From the NCBI RefSeq assembly GCF_037198315.1, contig NZ_CP144913.1:3296917-3360916 (forward strand): a DNA stretch of 64,000 nucleotides. Reading direction: 5' to 3'. The DNA comes from Janibacter sp. A1S7. GTDB lineage: Bacteria > Actinomycetota > Actinomycetes > Actinomycetales > Dermatophilaceae. The notes beneath the pieces were generated by a model, which searched no databases, had not been told where the DNA came from, and worked only from the letters and a program-made list of their open reading frames with translations. Shown piece by piece: positions 35,223 to 43,698 of the stretch. Made by a program: the position numbers and the translations under genes. The first letter of the stretch is position 1. Every line of letters starts with the position of its first letter.

Positions 35223-36152
35223 ATGGGCATCATGCGAATGGGGTACGCCCACGTGCGTGTCACCGACATGACCGAGGCGAAGAACCACTACGCGTCGACC
35301 CTGGGTCTGTACGAGACCCTGGAGGACACCTCCCCGGAGGGGAACAAGCGTGTCTTCTACAAGGGCTGGGACGAGTGGGACCACCACTCCGTGGTCCTCG
35401 AGGAGGGGGGCGTCGGCGTCGTCAAGTACGGCTGGAAGGTCGAGAACGAAGCCGACATCGAGGCCATCGAGAAGAAGGCGCAGACCTTCGGCCTCACGGT
35501 CGAGCGGATGGCGAAGGGGGAGAACCCCGAGGTCGGTGACGGCATCCGCTTCAGCACCACCAGCGACCACGTCTTCGAGGTCTACCACTCGCAGACCGCG
35601 ATCGGCACCGAGGTCGGGACGCACAATCCCGACCCCTTCCCCCGCCACCTCGTCGGCGTCGGGGTCCCGGCCCTGGACCACTCGCTCATCACCTGCGAGG
35701 ACCCGAAGCTGATGGAGAGGTTGCTCATGGAGGTCTTCGACTTCTACGCGACCGAGAGGGTGCAGACCAGCCTCGACGACGACCACGACCTCGTCGGGAC
35801 CTGGTTGACGTCCAACAATCAGATCCACCAGCTGGCCGTCATCGGGGGCCCCCAGGGCAAGTTGCACCACTTCGCCTTCCGGCTGGACGACTGGAGCGAG
35901 GTCGGGCACGCGGCCGACCTGCTGACGATGGACGACGTGTCGGTCGACGTCACACCGACCCGACACGGCATCACGCGCGGCGTGACGACCTACTTCTTCG
36001 ACCCGAGTGGCAACCGCAACGAGGTCTTCGCGGGTGGGTACCTCGCGTTCCCCGACCGTCCGACCAACGTCTGGACCGTCGACCAGCTCGGCCAGGGCAT
36101 CTTCTACCACGCCCGCGAGCTGAACGAGCGCTTCACCTCGGTCCTGACCTGA
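35223..36152 (+). CDS. dmpB: catechol 2,3-dioxygenase
   Basis: A 309-residue extradiol dioxygenase that opens catechol to 2-hydroxymuconic semialdehyde with Fe(II). Two vicinal-oxygen-chelate domains are present; the iron ligands are His153 (LDHSLITC), a His of KLHHFAF (215/216) and Glu267 (PSGNRNEVFAGG). The C-terminal WTVDQLGQGIFYHARELNERF closely follows the XylE/DmpB family pattern. It is flanked by its ferredoxin and a GlcG/HbpS gene. Confidence 0.95.
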   Translation: MGIMRMGYAHVRVTDMTEAKNHYASTLGLYETLEDTSPEGNKRVFYKGWDEWDHHSVVLEEGGVGVVKYGWKVENEADIEAIEKKAQTFGLTVERMAKGENPEVGDGIRFSTTSDHVFEVYHSQTAIGTEVGTHNPDPFPRHLVGVGVPALDHSLITCEDPKLMERLLMEVFDFYATERVQTSLDDDHDLVGTWLTSNNQIHQLAVIGGPQGKLHHFAFRLDDWSEVGHAADLLTMDDVSVDVTPTRHGITRGVTTYFFDPSGNRNEVFAGGYLAFPDRPTNVWTVDQLGQGIFYHARELNERFTSVLT

Positions 36153-36580
36153 TGGACCACGTCCGCTCCAGCGCCGTCCTGACCCTCGCCGGGGCCAGGG
36201 CGGCGCTCGACGCCGCCCTGGCCCATGCCACCGAGCACGGCCTGAGGATGAACATCGCCGTGGTGGACACCGGCGGATCGCTGCTGGCGTTCGCGCGGAT
36301 GGACGGCGCCTTCGTCCACTCCGGCCCGATCGCGATCGACAAGGCGTGCACGACCGTCGGTTTCGGTGGCGCTCCGACGGCCCGGCTCTACGAAGCGCTG
36401 GCCGGGGAGGACGCAGTGATCCGCGGCATCGGCAACCGCCCGGGCGTGGCCGCCTTCGGTGGTGGGGTCCCGATCCACGTCGAGGGTGAGCTCGTCGGGG
36501 CGATCGGCGCCTCCGGTGGCTCGGCGCAGGAGGACGAGCAGGTGGCGGCCGCCGGCGCCGCCGCGGTCGCCACGCACTGA
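36152..36580 (+). CDS. GlcG/HbpS family protein (DUF336)
   Basis: A 142-residue protein of the GlcG/HbpS family: LTLAGARAALDAALAHA, VVDTGGSLLAFARMDGA and GGVPIHVEGELVGAIGASGG. Members bind haem or small ligands and accompany many catabolic operons; the exact role in meta-cleavage is not known. The ATG overlaps the dioxygenase stop (TGATG), so the two are coupled. A strong hairpin follows. Confidence 0.87.
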   Translation: MDHVRSSAVLTLAGARAALDAALAHATEHGLRMNIAVVDTGGSLLAFARMDGAFVHSGPIAIDKACTTVGFGGAPTARLYEALAGEDAVIRGIGNRPGVAAFGGGVPIHVEGELVGAIGASGGSAQEDEQVAAAGAAAVATH

Positions 36581-36598
36581 CGGGCGTCGCGTCCGTCC

Positions 36599-36650
36599 CG
36601 ACTCTGCCTGGGCACGTTCGTGGGGACACGACTGTGCCCAGGCAGAGTCG
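36599..36650. terminator. long perfect hairpin between convergent operons
   Basis: Arms of 17 bases (CGACTCTGCCTGGGCAC / GTGCCCAGGCAGAGTCG) are perfect; the loop contains a further 5-base stem. It can terminate both the catechol operon and the araC gene. Confidence 0.75.
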
Positions 36651-36667
36651 TTGTCTGCGTGAACCGG

Positions 36668-37621
36668 TCAGGCGCAGCGTGCCAGGGTGCGGCTGGGCAG
36701 CTCCCCGTAGCTCTGCCGGTAGGCCGCTGCGAAGCGACCCAGATGCGACACGCCCCAGCGCAGGGCCACGTCGGTGACGCTCTGTCCGCGACCGTGCACG
36801 AGGTCGTCGTGCACGCGTTCCAGCCGCACCTGGTGGACGTGGCCCAGGGGCGTCGTCCCCACGTTCTCGCGGAAGCACTGCTGGAGCCGACGCACGCTCA
36901 CGCCCGCGATCTCGGCGAGCTCGGCGGGCGCCCACGCACGGGCAGGGTCGAGCTCGATGGCGTCCATGACCCGGCGGATGGGGCGTGGCCGCAGCCCCGT
37001 CGGACAGGCCGAGAAGTCCTCCTCGGGCACGGCGGTGAGCAGCAGTCCCGTCACGAGCATGCTGGCGACGGACTGCGCGACCTGGTCCCTGGTGTAGAGG
37101 CTGCCCCCGGCCTGCCTGGCGTTGTCGAAGGTCGTGCGCGCCAGCGTCAACCACGCGGCCCCGTCGGGACCGCGCAGGTCGATCACCCGGGGCAGCTGCA
37201 CGTGCTTGCCGCCGAAGACGCGCTCGACCTCCCGGGAGAGGTAGTCGCTGTCGATGCGTAGTCCGAGGACGGCGCGGTCCGCCGGCCACGCGGGAAGGCG
37301 GGCCGGGGTGTCGGCGGGGAAGACCATCGCCTCGCCCGGCGTGGTGGTGAACGATTCGGAGCCGACCCGTGACTCCATACTGCCCTCGAGCTGGATGTTG
37401 ATCGCGGTGGCGTCGGGGTGATCGGTGACGATGTCGACGGTCGCGCCGAAACGCATGTGGGCCAGTCGGCACACGGACAGGTCCACGATCTCCAGACCGC
37501 TGTGCGACGCGGGTCCTCGGGAGCGAGGTCTCATGTCGTGGGGGAAGTAGGCGTTCGCGACCGCGCTGTGGACCCCTTCCCAGTCCTCGAAGGTCGACGC
37601 CGACTCCAGAAGATGCTTCAT
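36668..37621 (-). CDS. AraC/XylS-family regulator
   Basis: A 317-residue regulator with an N-terminal ligand-sensing domain (AraC_binding_2 type, about residues 30-200) and a C-terminal double HTH (LAEIAGVSVRRLQQCFREN and SVTDVALRWGVSHLGRFAAAYRQ). It is divergent from the phenol hydroxylase operon across a 274-base gap and is its likely activator, in place of the NtrC-type DmpR of pseudomonads. The effector is probably phenol or an early intermediate; this is inferred from position. Confidence 0.85.
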   Translation of the reverse strand: MKHLLESASTFEDWEGVHSAVANAYFPHDMRPRSRGPASHSGLEIVDLSVCRLAHMRFGATVDIVTDHPDATAINIQLEGSMESRVGSESFTTTPGEAMVFPADTPARLPAWPADRAVLGLRIDSDYLSREVERVFGGKHVQLPRVIDLRGPDGAAWLTLARTTFDNARQAGGSLYTRDQVAQSVASMLVTGLLLTAVPEEDFSACPTGLRPRPIRRVMDAIELDPARAWAPAELAEIAGVSVRRLQQCFRENVGTTPLGHVHQVRLERVHDDLVHGRGQSVTDVALRWGVSHLGRFAAAYRQSYGELPSRTLARCA

Positions 37622-37842
37622 TGCACTCCTTCTTCACGTCCGTGTCCACAGCAGGATGGGCACGTCGTCGACAGGCGGAGCCCCGCGTTCGCCACCGCGG
37701 AACGACTGGTGACACCACGGGCTCCTGCTGGGTTGGGCCCACCCGACCGGGACCGAAGGGGGCGTGCCTGCCCGCGTGGGGCCGGCGGTTGGTTGCGCTG
37801 GGTGGACACGATTTTCGCCACGTGGATCGCCGAACGGTCGGG

Positions 37843-37865
37843 GTCGTCCTACGTTCGTGGACGAC
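37843..37865. promoter_or_regulatory. inverted repeat upstream of hydroxylase operon
   Basis: GTCGTCC / GGACGAC with a 9-base spacer, 30 bases before the first gene. A CCTACGTT element overlaps it and recurs before the hydrolase gene at 57891. Possible regulator site or -10 region. Confidence 0.35.
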
Positions 37866-37895
37866 GACGCACCTCCCGACCCCAGGAGAAGAGCA

Positions 37896-38360
37896 ATGAC
37901 GCCCTTCATGACCCGCGTGGCCGAGTTCATCGGTACGCCCGCACACGAGGAGATGGCCGACGTGCCACCGATCTCTTCGAGGCGCACCACCATGCCGGAG
38001 ACCCGGCTCAGCCGCCGGGTGGCCACCGGCACCGGGGCGGACCGGCACGTGGCGCTGCGCTCTCTGGCCGAGCAGTACGTGTGCGAGGCCAACGCGGTCC
38101 TCGGGCCGGGCAAGGACCACCTCGACCTCGTCGACGAGCCCCTCCCCGACGAGCTCGCCTTCACCGTGACCTACCGCGACCAGGGCGCACGCTGCTCGAC
38201 GCTCTTCTCCGACGGGCGCGCCTTCGGCCGCCTCGTCGGGAGCTTCTTCGAGGGAGAGGAAGCCCGCGAGCTCCACGGGCCCGACGCGCTTCCCGACCTG
38301 CTGATCCGCCTCATGGAGGCCAGCGCCGAGTCCGTGACCCCCACGCAGGCCCCGGCCTGA
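37896..38360 (+). CDS. unrecognised first gene of phenol hydroxylase operon
   Basis: A 154-residue protein in the position of DmpK, the assembly factor that begins pseudomonad phenol hydroxylase operons. It is longer than DmpK (about 90 residues) and I cannot align it with confidence. The N-terminal 45 residues look flexible; the rest, from about ALRSLAEQYV, looks folded and ends in an acidic helix. The ATG has AGGAG upstream and the gene lies 35 bases before the beta-subunit gene. A role in hydroxylase assembly is only suggested by position. Confidence 0.7.
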   Translation: MTPFMTRVAEFIGTPAHEEMADVPPISSRRTTMPETRLSRRVATGTGADRHVALRSLAEQYVCEANAVLGPGKDHLDLVDEPLPDELAFTVTYRDQGARCSTLFSDGRAFGRLVGSFFEGEEARELHGPDALPDLLIRLMEASAESVTPTQAPA

Positions 38361-38395
38361 CCCCTTCGCCCGATCGAACCCGAGGAGAACGTCCA

Positions 38396-39400
38396 GTGCA
38401 GTACGAACTCAAGACCCAGGTCATCGAACCCCAGCGCAGCACCTTCACGGCCATCGAGAAGCGCTACGGCGACAAGCCGGCTTCGCGCTACCTCGAGGGC
38501 ATCATCGACGTGCAGCCGAAGGAAAACTTCCACTACCGGCCCACGTGGGACCCGCAGCGAGAGATCTACGACGACACCTTCAGTCTCTTCCGCCTGACCG
38601 ACCCCTACTCCTACCTCGACCCGAGGCAGTACTATTACGCGCCCTACGTCACGGCACGGGCCGGTCACCACGAGGCCTTCGCCACGTCCCTGTCCTACAT
38701 CGAGGACCGCGGACTCCTCGAGCGACTCCCGGACGGATGGAAGAGCGTCCTGACCGAACTCGTCGTGCCGCTACGTCATCTCGAGAGTGGTGGCCAGCTC
38801 ATCCTCTGCGGCATGGCCCGCTTCGGCTTCGGCGCGACGATCACCCAAGCGGCGGCATACTCCGCCTTCGACCGCGTCGGCAACGCCCAGGTCCTCAGCC
38901 GCGCCGGGATCGCCCTCGGCGGCGGCACCGCGGATCTCCTGGGCGAAGCCAAGGAGCACTGGATGGAGGACGCCTCCCTGCAGGGCCTGCGCAAGCTGAC
39001 CGAGGAGACGATCGTCGAGAGCGACTGGGGTGTCGCGCTCCTGCAGCTCGACGCGGTCGACCAGCTCCTCTACGACCTCCTCTACCGTCACCTCGACGAC
39101 GAGGCCGTCGTCGCCGGCGCTCCGGCCTACTCGCTGATCTCGCAGCACATGGCGAGCTGGTTCGCCGACAACCGCAAGTGGATCGACGCGCTGTACAAGG
39201 CCTGGCGCGCCGACGAGCAGCTCGGCGACACCAACGCCGCGCTGCTCGAGGAGCACGGCCAGCGGGCCGTGGACCGGGCGCTCGAGGCCGTCACACCCTT
39301 CGCCGCCCGCATCGATGAACTGATCGGCGTCGGCGCCGTCGACTGCGTCAACGCCAAGGCCGCCGAGGTGCGCAGTGCGCACGCGGCGGAGCAGGCCTGA
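38396..39400 (+). CDS. dmpL: phenol hydroxylase beta subunit (DmpL-like)
   Basis: A 334-residue ferritin-like subunit without a complete di-iron ligand set, as expected for the structural beta subunit of bacterial multicomponent monooxygenases (DmpL is 331 residues). The stretches HYRPTWDPQREIYD and DPYSYLDPRQYYYAPYV are typical. It pairs with DmpN and DmpO as (alpha-beta-gamma)2. The GTG at 38396 follows CGAGGAGAAC; the longer open frame is not coding upstream. Confidence 0.92.
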   Translation: MQYELKTQVIEPQRSTFTAIEKRYGDKPASRYLEGIIDVQPKENFHYRPTWDPQREIYDDTFSLFRLTDPYSYLDPRQYYYAPYVTARAGHHEAFATSLSYIEDRGLLERLPDGWKSVLTELVVPLRHLESGGQLILCGMARFGFGATITQAAAYSAFDRVGNAQVLSRAGIALGGGTADLLGEAKEHWMEDASLQGLRKLTEETIVESDWGVALLQLDAVDQLLYDLLYRHLDDEAVVAGAPAYSLISQHMASWFADNRKWIDALYKAWRADEQLGDTNAALLEEHGQRAVDRALEAVTPFAARIDELIGVGAVDCVNAKAAEVRSAHAAEQA

Positions 39401-39426
39401 GGGCCGGGGAAGAGGAAGGAACGGAC

Positions 39427-39726
39427 ATGAGCGATCAGACCGAGACCAAGGCCGCCCGCGATGTCGGCGTCGTCATCCAGGAGTCGGAGAACAACCGCCC
39501 CGTCATCGAAGCCATCGAGCAGGACAACCCCGCGTGCACCATCTCGCACTCGCCGGGGCTCGTACGGATCACCGCCCCACAACGGATCGTGATCACCCAG
39601 GAGACGGTCGAGGAGAAGCTCGGCCGCGAGTGGGAGACCCACGAGTTCCAGATGGCGATCGTCTCCTACTTCGGAAACATCCAGGAGTGGGACGACGACG
39701 AGATCGTCATCGCCTGGGACCACTGA
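39427..39726 (+). CDS. dmpM: phenol hydroxylase regulatory component (DmpM/MmoB-like)
   Basis: A 99-residue effector protein without cofactor. The core GVVIQESENNRPVIEAI near the N-terminus and the later RITAPQRIVITQETVEEKLG match the MmoB/DmpM family. It binds the hydroxylase and tunes oxygen activation and product yield. It sits between beta and alpha subunit genes as in dmpKLMNOP. A gap of 87 bases precedes dmpN. Confidence 0.94.
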   Translation: MSDQTETKAARDVGVVIQESENNRPVIEAIEQDNPACTISHSPGLVRITAPQRIVITQETVEEKLGREWETHEFQMAIVSYFGNIQEWDDDEIVIAWDH

Positions 39727-39813
39727 GCCCGTCACGGCTCGTGACCCACGGGTGACCGGACCCCCCCCACAGACCAGCACTGACCAGGACAACGACGTTC
39801 ACAGGAGGACGAG

Positions 39814-41388
39814 ATGACTCTCGCACCGGAGCAGAAGAAGACCAAGAAGCCGAAGAAGCTGTCGATGAAGGCCCGCTACGAGGCGCTCACCCGCGGCCTG
39901 GACTGGGAGCCGAGCTACGTCCAGAAGAGCGAGATGTTCCCGCACCTCGACTACGAAGGCATCACGATCCACGACTGGTCGGCCTGGGAGGACCCCTTCC
40001 GTCTGACGATCGACGCCTACTGCAAGTACCAGGCGGAGAAGGACAAGCGCCTCTACGCGGTTCTCGACGGCTTCGCCCAGGGCCAGGGGCACCTCAACCT
40101 GACCGACGCGTCCTACCTCAACGCGATGAAGGTCTTCCTCGGTGGCGTCACCCCCTTGGAGTACGGCGCGCACCGCCACTTCGCCTATCTTGCACGGCAC
40201 TTCGCCGGCCCGGGCCCGCGCTTCGCGGCCCTGTGCCAGTCGATCGATGAGATCCGGCACATGCAGACCGAGATCCACACGTTGAGCAACTACAACAAGC
40301 TCTACTCCGGCATGCACAACTGGTCGGAGAACCACGACCGCGTCTGGTACCTGTCGGTGCCGAAGAGCTTCTTCGAGGACGCCCTCTCCTGCGGGCCGTT
40401 CGAGTTCCTCATCGCGGTCGGGTTCTCCTTCGAGTACCTGCTGACCAACCTGCTCTTCGTGCCCTTCATGTCCGGCGCCTCCTTCAACGGCGACCTGCCG
40501 ACGATGACCTTCGGCTTCTCGGCGCAGTCCGACGAGTCGCGCCACATGACCCTGGGCCTCGAGGCGATCAAGTTCCTCCTCGAGCAGGACGAGGCGAACG
40601 TCGAGATCGTCCAGGGCTGGATCGACAAGTGGTTCTGGCGCTCCTACCGAGTCACCGCCCTCGTGGCCCAGATGCTCGACTACATGCTCCCGCGCAAGGT
40701 GATGAGCTGGAAGGAGTCCTTCGAGCTGTACTTCGAGGAGCAGATGCTCGGCGGTCTCTTCGAGGACCTCGCCTTCTACGGCATCAAGCCCCCGCGCCAC
40801 GTCGAGGACGCCATCGCGGAGAAGGAGCTTCTCTCCCACCAGGTGTACTGGATCCTCTACCAGTTCTCCTTCGCCGCGAGCTTCACCACCTCGGCCCCGA
40901 CCGATGAGCACATGGACTGGCTCTCGCAGGCATACCCGGACACCTTCGACAAGCACTACCGACCGTTGTGGGAGAAGGAGAAGAAGAACATCGCGAACGG
41001 CGGGCGGCACTTCGCCCGGGGCCTGCCCCAGCTGTGCCAGGTCTGCCAGATCCCGATGGGCTTCACCGAGCCCGGTGACCCGACGACGCTGTGCCAGCGC
41101 GAGTCCGAGTTCGAGGGGGAGATCTACCACACCTGCTCCAACGGGTGCCAGTGGATCTTCGAGCGGGAGCCGGAGAAGTACCGCCAGGCCTGGCTGCCGG
41201 TGCACCAGATCTACCAGGGCAACTGCGGCGGTCCCAGCGTCCCCGAGGTCTTGGAGTGGTACGGCCTCAAGGACGGTGACGCCGGTGAGTACCTCGGGTC
41301 GAAGGACCATCAGAACTGGGTGGCGTGGCAGGGCGAGGCCGCTGCCGACACCGCCGCCCCGACCAACGAGAAGAAGGCAGGTGCCTGA
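39814..41388 (+). CDS. dmpN: phenol hydroxylase alpha (di-iron) subunit
   Basis: A 524-residue catalytic subunit that converts phenol to catechol. The di-iron ligands are visible: Glu116 (LEYGAH), Glu146-x-x-His149 (DEIRHM), Glu207 and Glu241-x-x-His244 (DESRHM). The C-terminus has a Cys-containing YHS-like module (about residues 405-460, CQVC...CSNGC), as in DmpN. Length matches DmpN (515). An ATG with AGGAGG upstream starts it. Confidence 0.96.
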   Translation: MTLAPEQKKTKKPKKLSMKARYEALTRGLDWEPSYVQKSEMFPHLDYEGITIHDWSAWEDPFRLTIDAYCKYQAEKDKRLYAVLDGFAQGQGHLNLTDASYLNAMKVFLGGVTPLEYGAHRHFAYLARHFAGPGPRFAALCQSIDEIRHMQTEIHTLSNYNKLYSGMHNWSENHDRVWYLSVPKSFFEDALSCGPFEFLIAVGFSFEYLLTNLLFVPFMSGASFNGDLPTMTFGFSAQSDESRHMTLGLEAIKFLLEQDEANVEIVQGWIDKWFWRSYRVTALVAQMLDYMLPRKVMSWKESFELYFEEQMLGGLFEDLAFYGIKPPRHVEDAIAEKELLSHQVYWILYQFSFAASFTTSAPTDEHMDWLSQAYPDTFDKHYRPLWEKEKKNIANGGRHFARGLPQLCQVCQIPMGFTEPGDPTTLCQRESEFEGEIYHTCSNGCQWIFEREPEKYRQAWLPVHQIYQGNCGGPSVPEVLEWYGLKDGDAGEYLGSKDHQNWVAWQGEAAADTAAPTNEKKAGA

Positions 41389-41389
41389 G

Positions 41390-41716
41390 ATGGCGATCAA
41401 GAGCCTGGGCGAGTACAACTTCCCGTCCCGCTCCCGGCAGGAGCTCTACGGCGATGACCAGCTCGTCACCGTCTGGTTCCAGGACACGATGTGGTTCTGC
41501 TCCCCCGCGATGTTCCGCGCCCCGCGGGAGATGACCTGGGGTGATTTCAAGGCCCAGGTGTTCGTGCCCTTCGCCGAGGAGGACCCGGACTTCGACCCGT
41601 CCGCTCCCCGTGCGTGGACCCTGCACGGCAAGCCGTTCGAGCCGGAGGACGGCAGGACGCTGTCCGAGCTCGGCGTCCGCCACAAGGACGTCATCGGCAC
41701 TCGCGTGGCTGCCTGA
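41390..41716 (+). CDS. dmpO: phenol hydroxylase gamma subunit (DmpO-like)
   Basis: A 108-residue small subunit that starts 1 base after the dmpN stop codon. The opening KSLGEYNFPSRSRQELYGDD and central WFQDTMWFCSPAMFRAP are typical of DmpO/PHH gamma. It completes the hydroxylase hexamer. The larger open frame spanning it belongs to another frame of dmpN. Confidence 0.92.
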   Translation: MAIKSLGEYNFPSRSRQELYGDDQLVTVWFQDTMWFCSPAMFRAPREMTWGDFKAQVFVPFAEEDPDFDPSAPRAWTLHGKPFEPEDGRTLSELGVRHKDVIGTRVAA

Positions 41717-41757
41717 CGCGGCCGCACTCCCTTCGTCCCGCTCTGCAAGGAGATCCC

Positions 41758-42867
41758 ATGAGCACGTACACGATCACTGTCGAACCGGTCGGCCGCGAGG
41801 TCGAGTGTGACGAGGACCAGACGATCCTCGACGCCTGTCTGCGCGCCGGGGTGTGGTTGCCGCACAGCTGTACCCACGGCACCTGCGCGACCTGCAAGGT
41901 CGACAAGCTCGACGGTGAGGTGGATCTGGGTGAGGCGAGCACCTTCGCCCTCATGGACTTCGAGCGGGACGAAGGGAAGCTGCTCACCTGCTGCGCGAAG
42001 CCCCGGGAGGACGTGACGATCGAGGCCGATCTCGATGTCGACGAGGACCTGGAGGTCCACCCGGTGCAGGACTTCACCGGGACGGTCCTCGTCCTCGAGG
42101 ACATCGCGGAGCAGACCAAGCGTCTCGTGGTCGAGCTCGACCGCGAGATCGGCTTCAACGCCGGGCAGTACATGAAGTTCACCGTCCCGGCCGCCACCGT
42201 CGACGGCGCGGAGGTCGGTGAGGTCGACCGCACCTGGTCGATCGCCTCTCCTCCGGGCGAGACCACCCGCCTGGAGTTCCACATCCGCAACGTCACGGGT
42301 GGCCGTGGCACCGACGGCTGGGTCTTTGCCTCGCTCGCCGAGGGTGATCAGGTCCGCCTCTCCGGCCCCTACGGCCGATTCGTCCTCAAGACGAGCGATG
42401 ACAAGCACGCGATCCTCGTTGGTGGTGGCACCGGTGTCGCGCCCTTGAAGTCGATGGTCCGGCACGCGCTCGAGGCCGGTGAGTACGACGGTGACCTCAC
42501 GCTCTACGCCGGGGGACGCACCCGTGCATGGCTCTACGACGTGGCGACCTTCCGGGAGCTCGAGGAGCAGTACGAGGAGTTCACCTACCGACCGTGCCTC
42601 TCCGACGAGACCCCGGAGGAGGTCGAGGCCTCCGGTGACGACCCGCACGCCTACGCCTACGGCATGGTCACCGACGTCATCGAGTCCGACCACGAGCGTC
42701 TCGGTGGCTGCCGCGGCTACCTCTGCGGTCCGCCGGCAATGGTGGACGCAGCGCTGAAGACCCTGATGAGCCGTCGCCTCTTCCCCAGGGACATCTTCCG
42801 TGAGGACTTCTTCGACGAGTCGGACAAGAACAGTTCCGGGCTGAAGAGCCCACTCATCAAGCGATGA
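41758..42867 (+). CDS. dmpP: phenol hydroxylase reductase (DmpP-like)
   Basis: A 369-residue reductase with an N-terminal plant-type [2Fe-2S] domain (CTHGTCATC and LLTCC, about residues 38-82), an FAD domain (RTWSIASPP) and an NAD domain (GGGTGVAPLKSM, and CGPPAM near the end). It passes electrons from NADH to the di-iron site. The order and length match DmpP (353). Its stop is 1 base from the stop of the convergent iclR gene, leaving no room for a terminator. Confidence 0.95.
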   Translation: MSTYTITVEPVGREVECDEDQTILDACLRAGVWLPHSCTHGTCATCKVDKLDGEVDLGEASTFALMDFERDEGKLLTCCAKPREDVTIEADLDVDEDLEVHPVQDFTGTVLVLEDIAEQTKRLVVELDREIGFNAGQYMKFTVPAATVDGAEVGEVDRTWSIASPPGETTRLEFHIRNVTGGRGTDGWVFASLAEGDQVRLSGPYGRFVLKTSDDKHAILVGGGTGVAPLKSMVRHALEAGEYDGDLTLYAGGRTRAWLYDVATFRELEEQYEEFTYRPCLSDETPEEVEASGDDPHAYAYGMVTDVIESDHERLGGCRGYLCGPPAMVDAALKTLMSRRLFPRDIFREDFFDESDKNSSGLKSPLIKR

Positions 42868-42868
42868 C

Positions 42869-43630
42869 TCACAGTCCGGCGTCCCGCAGCTGTCGTGAGA
42901 TCGCGAAGGCTGCGGTGCGCACCGCCACACCAAGCCGGTCCAGGTCCATCTGCTGGGTCTGCCCGGTCGCGGAGATCGCCGCACGGATGCGTTTGTCCGC
43001 CCCGAACACCGGGGCGGACACGCACGAGATCCCGGGGTGGGATTCCTCGTGGTCGTAGGAGGTCCCCACCGAGCGGATGTTCTGCAGCTCGCGGGCGAGG
43101 CCACCCGGTGTGACGATGGTCCTCGGGGTCATCGCTGGCAGCCCGGCGTCGACCCGCGCCCTGACCACGGAGCGGGGGGAGTAGGCGAGCATTGCCTTGC
43201 CGACACCGGTGGCATGGGCGGGCAGCCGACCACCGGTGCTCGAGGACAGCGGGAGACCGCCGTGGACGATGGCGACGTAGACGACGTCGACCCCGTCGAG
43301 CGCGGCGAGGTGGATCTGCCGGCCGGTGGCCCGGTGCAGGTCGTCCATCAGCGGACGGGCGACGTCGGTGAGCGTCCGCGGCAGGGAGACGCGCGATCCG
43401 AGCTCGAAGAGGCGTACACCCAGGTCCAGACGCGAGTCCTGGGTCCGCTTGAGGATCCGCTCATCCACGAGTTGGCCCACGAGGCGGTGGACCGTGCCCT
43501 TGGCCAGTCCCGTCGTGGCGGACAGCTCACTGATCCCCAGCGGGCCGGGGGCGTCCTCCAGGGCGCTCAGGATCGCACTGACCCGCCCGACGACGGAGAT
43601 CGGCGGGTCGTTTCGATCAGCGGAACGCAT
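42869..43630 (-). CDS. IclR-family regulator 1
   Basis: A 253-residue regulator with a winged HTH (about residues 12-75, GISELSATTGLAKGTVHRLV) and a C-terminal effector domain. It is convergent with the hydroxylase operon and divergent from a second IclR gene 68 bases away. IclR proteins often control aromatic degradation. A GTTTC-N7-GGAAC element overlaps its first codons (43611-43627), one mismatch from the palindromes at 34744 and 44575, hinting at autoregulation. Confidence 0.9.
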   Translation of the reverse strand: MRSADRNDPPISVVGRVSAILSALEDAPGPLGISELSATTGLAKGTVHRLVGQLVDERILKRTQDSRLDLGVRLFELGSRVSLPRTLTDVARPLMDDLHRATGRQIHLAALDGVDVVYVAIVHGGLPLSSSTGGRLPAHATGVGKAMLAYSPRSVVRARVDAGLPAMTPRTIVTPGGLARELQNIRSVGTSYDHEESHPGISCVSAPVFGADKRIRAAISATGQTQQMDLDRLGVAVRTAAFAISRQLRDAGL

Positions 43631-43698
43631 TCCTTGATCATGCCCGTGATCGGGGCGACAGTACAGACACCTCGAGCTGGAGAAGGGTGTGGACGACG

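Noticed and set aside
35112..38276. 1054-residue open frame on the minus strand across ferredoxin, dioxygenase and araC regions
   Set aside because: It covers several well-supported genes and intergenic hairpins and shows only composition bias.
39799..41418. 539-residue open frame antisense to dmpN
   Set aside because: Complete overlap with the di-iron subunit, whose ligands are all in place on the plus strand.
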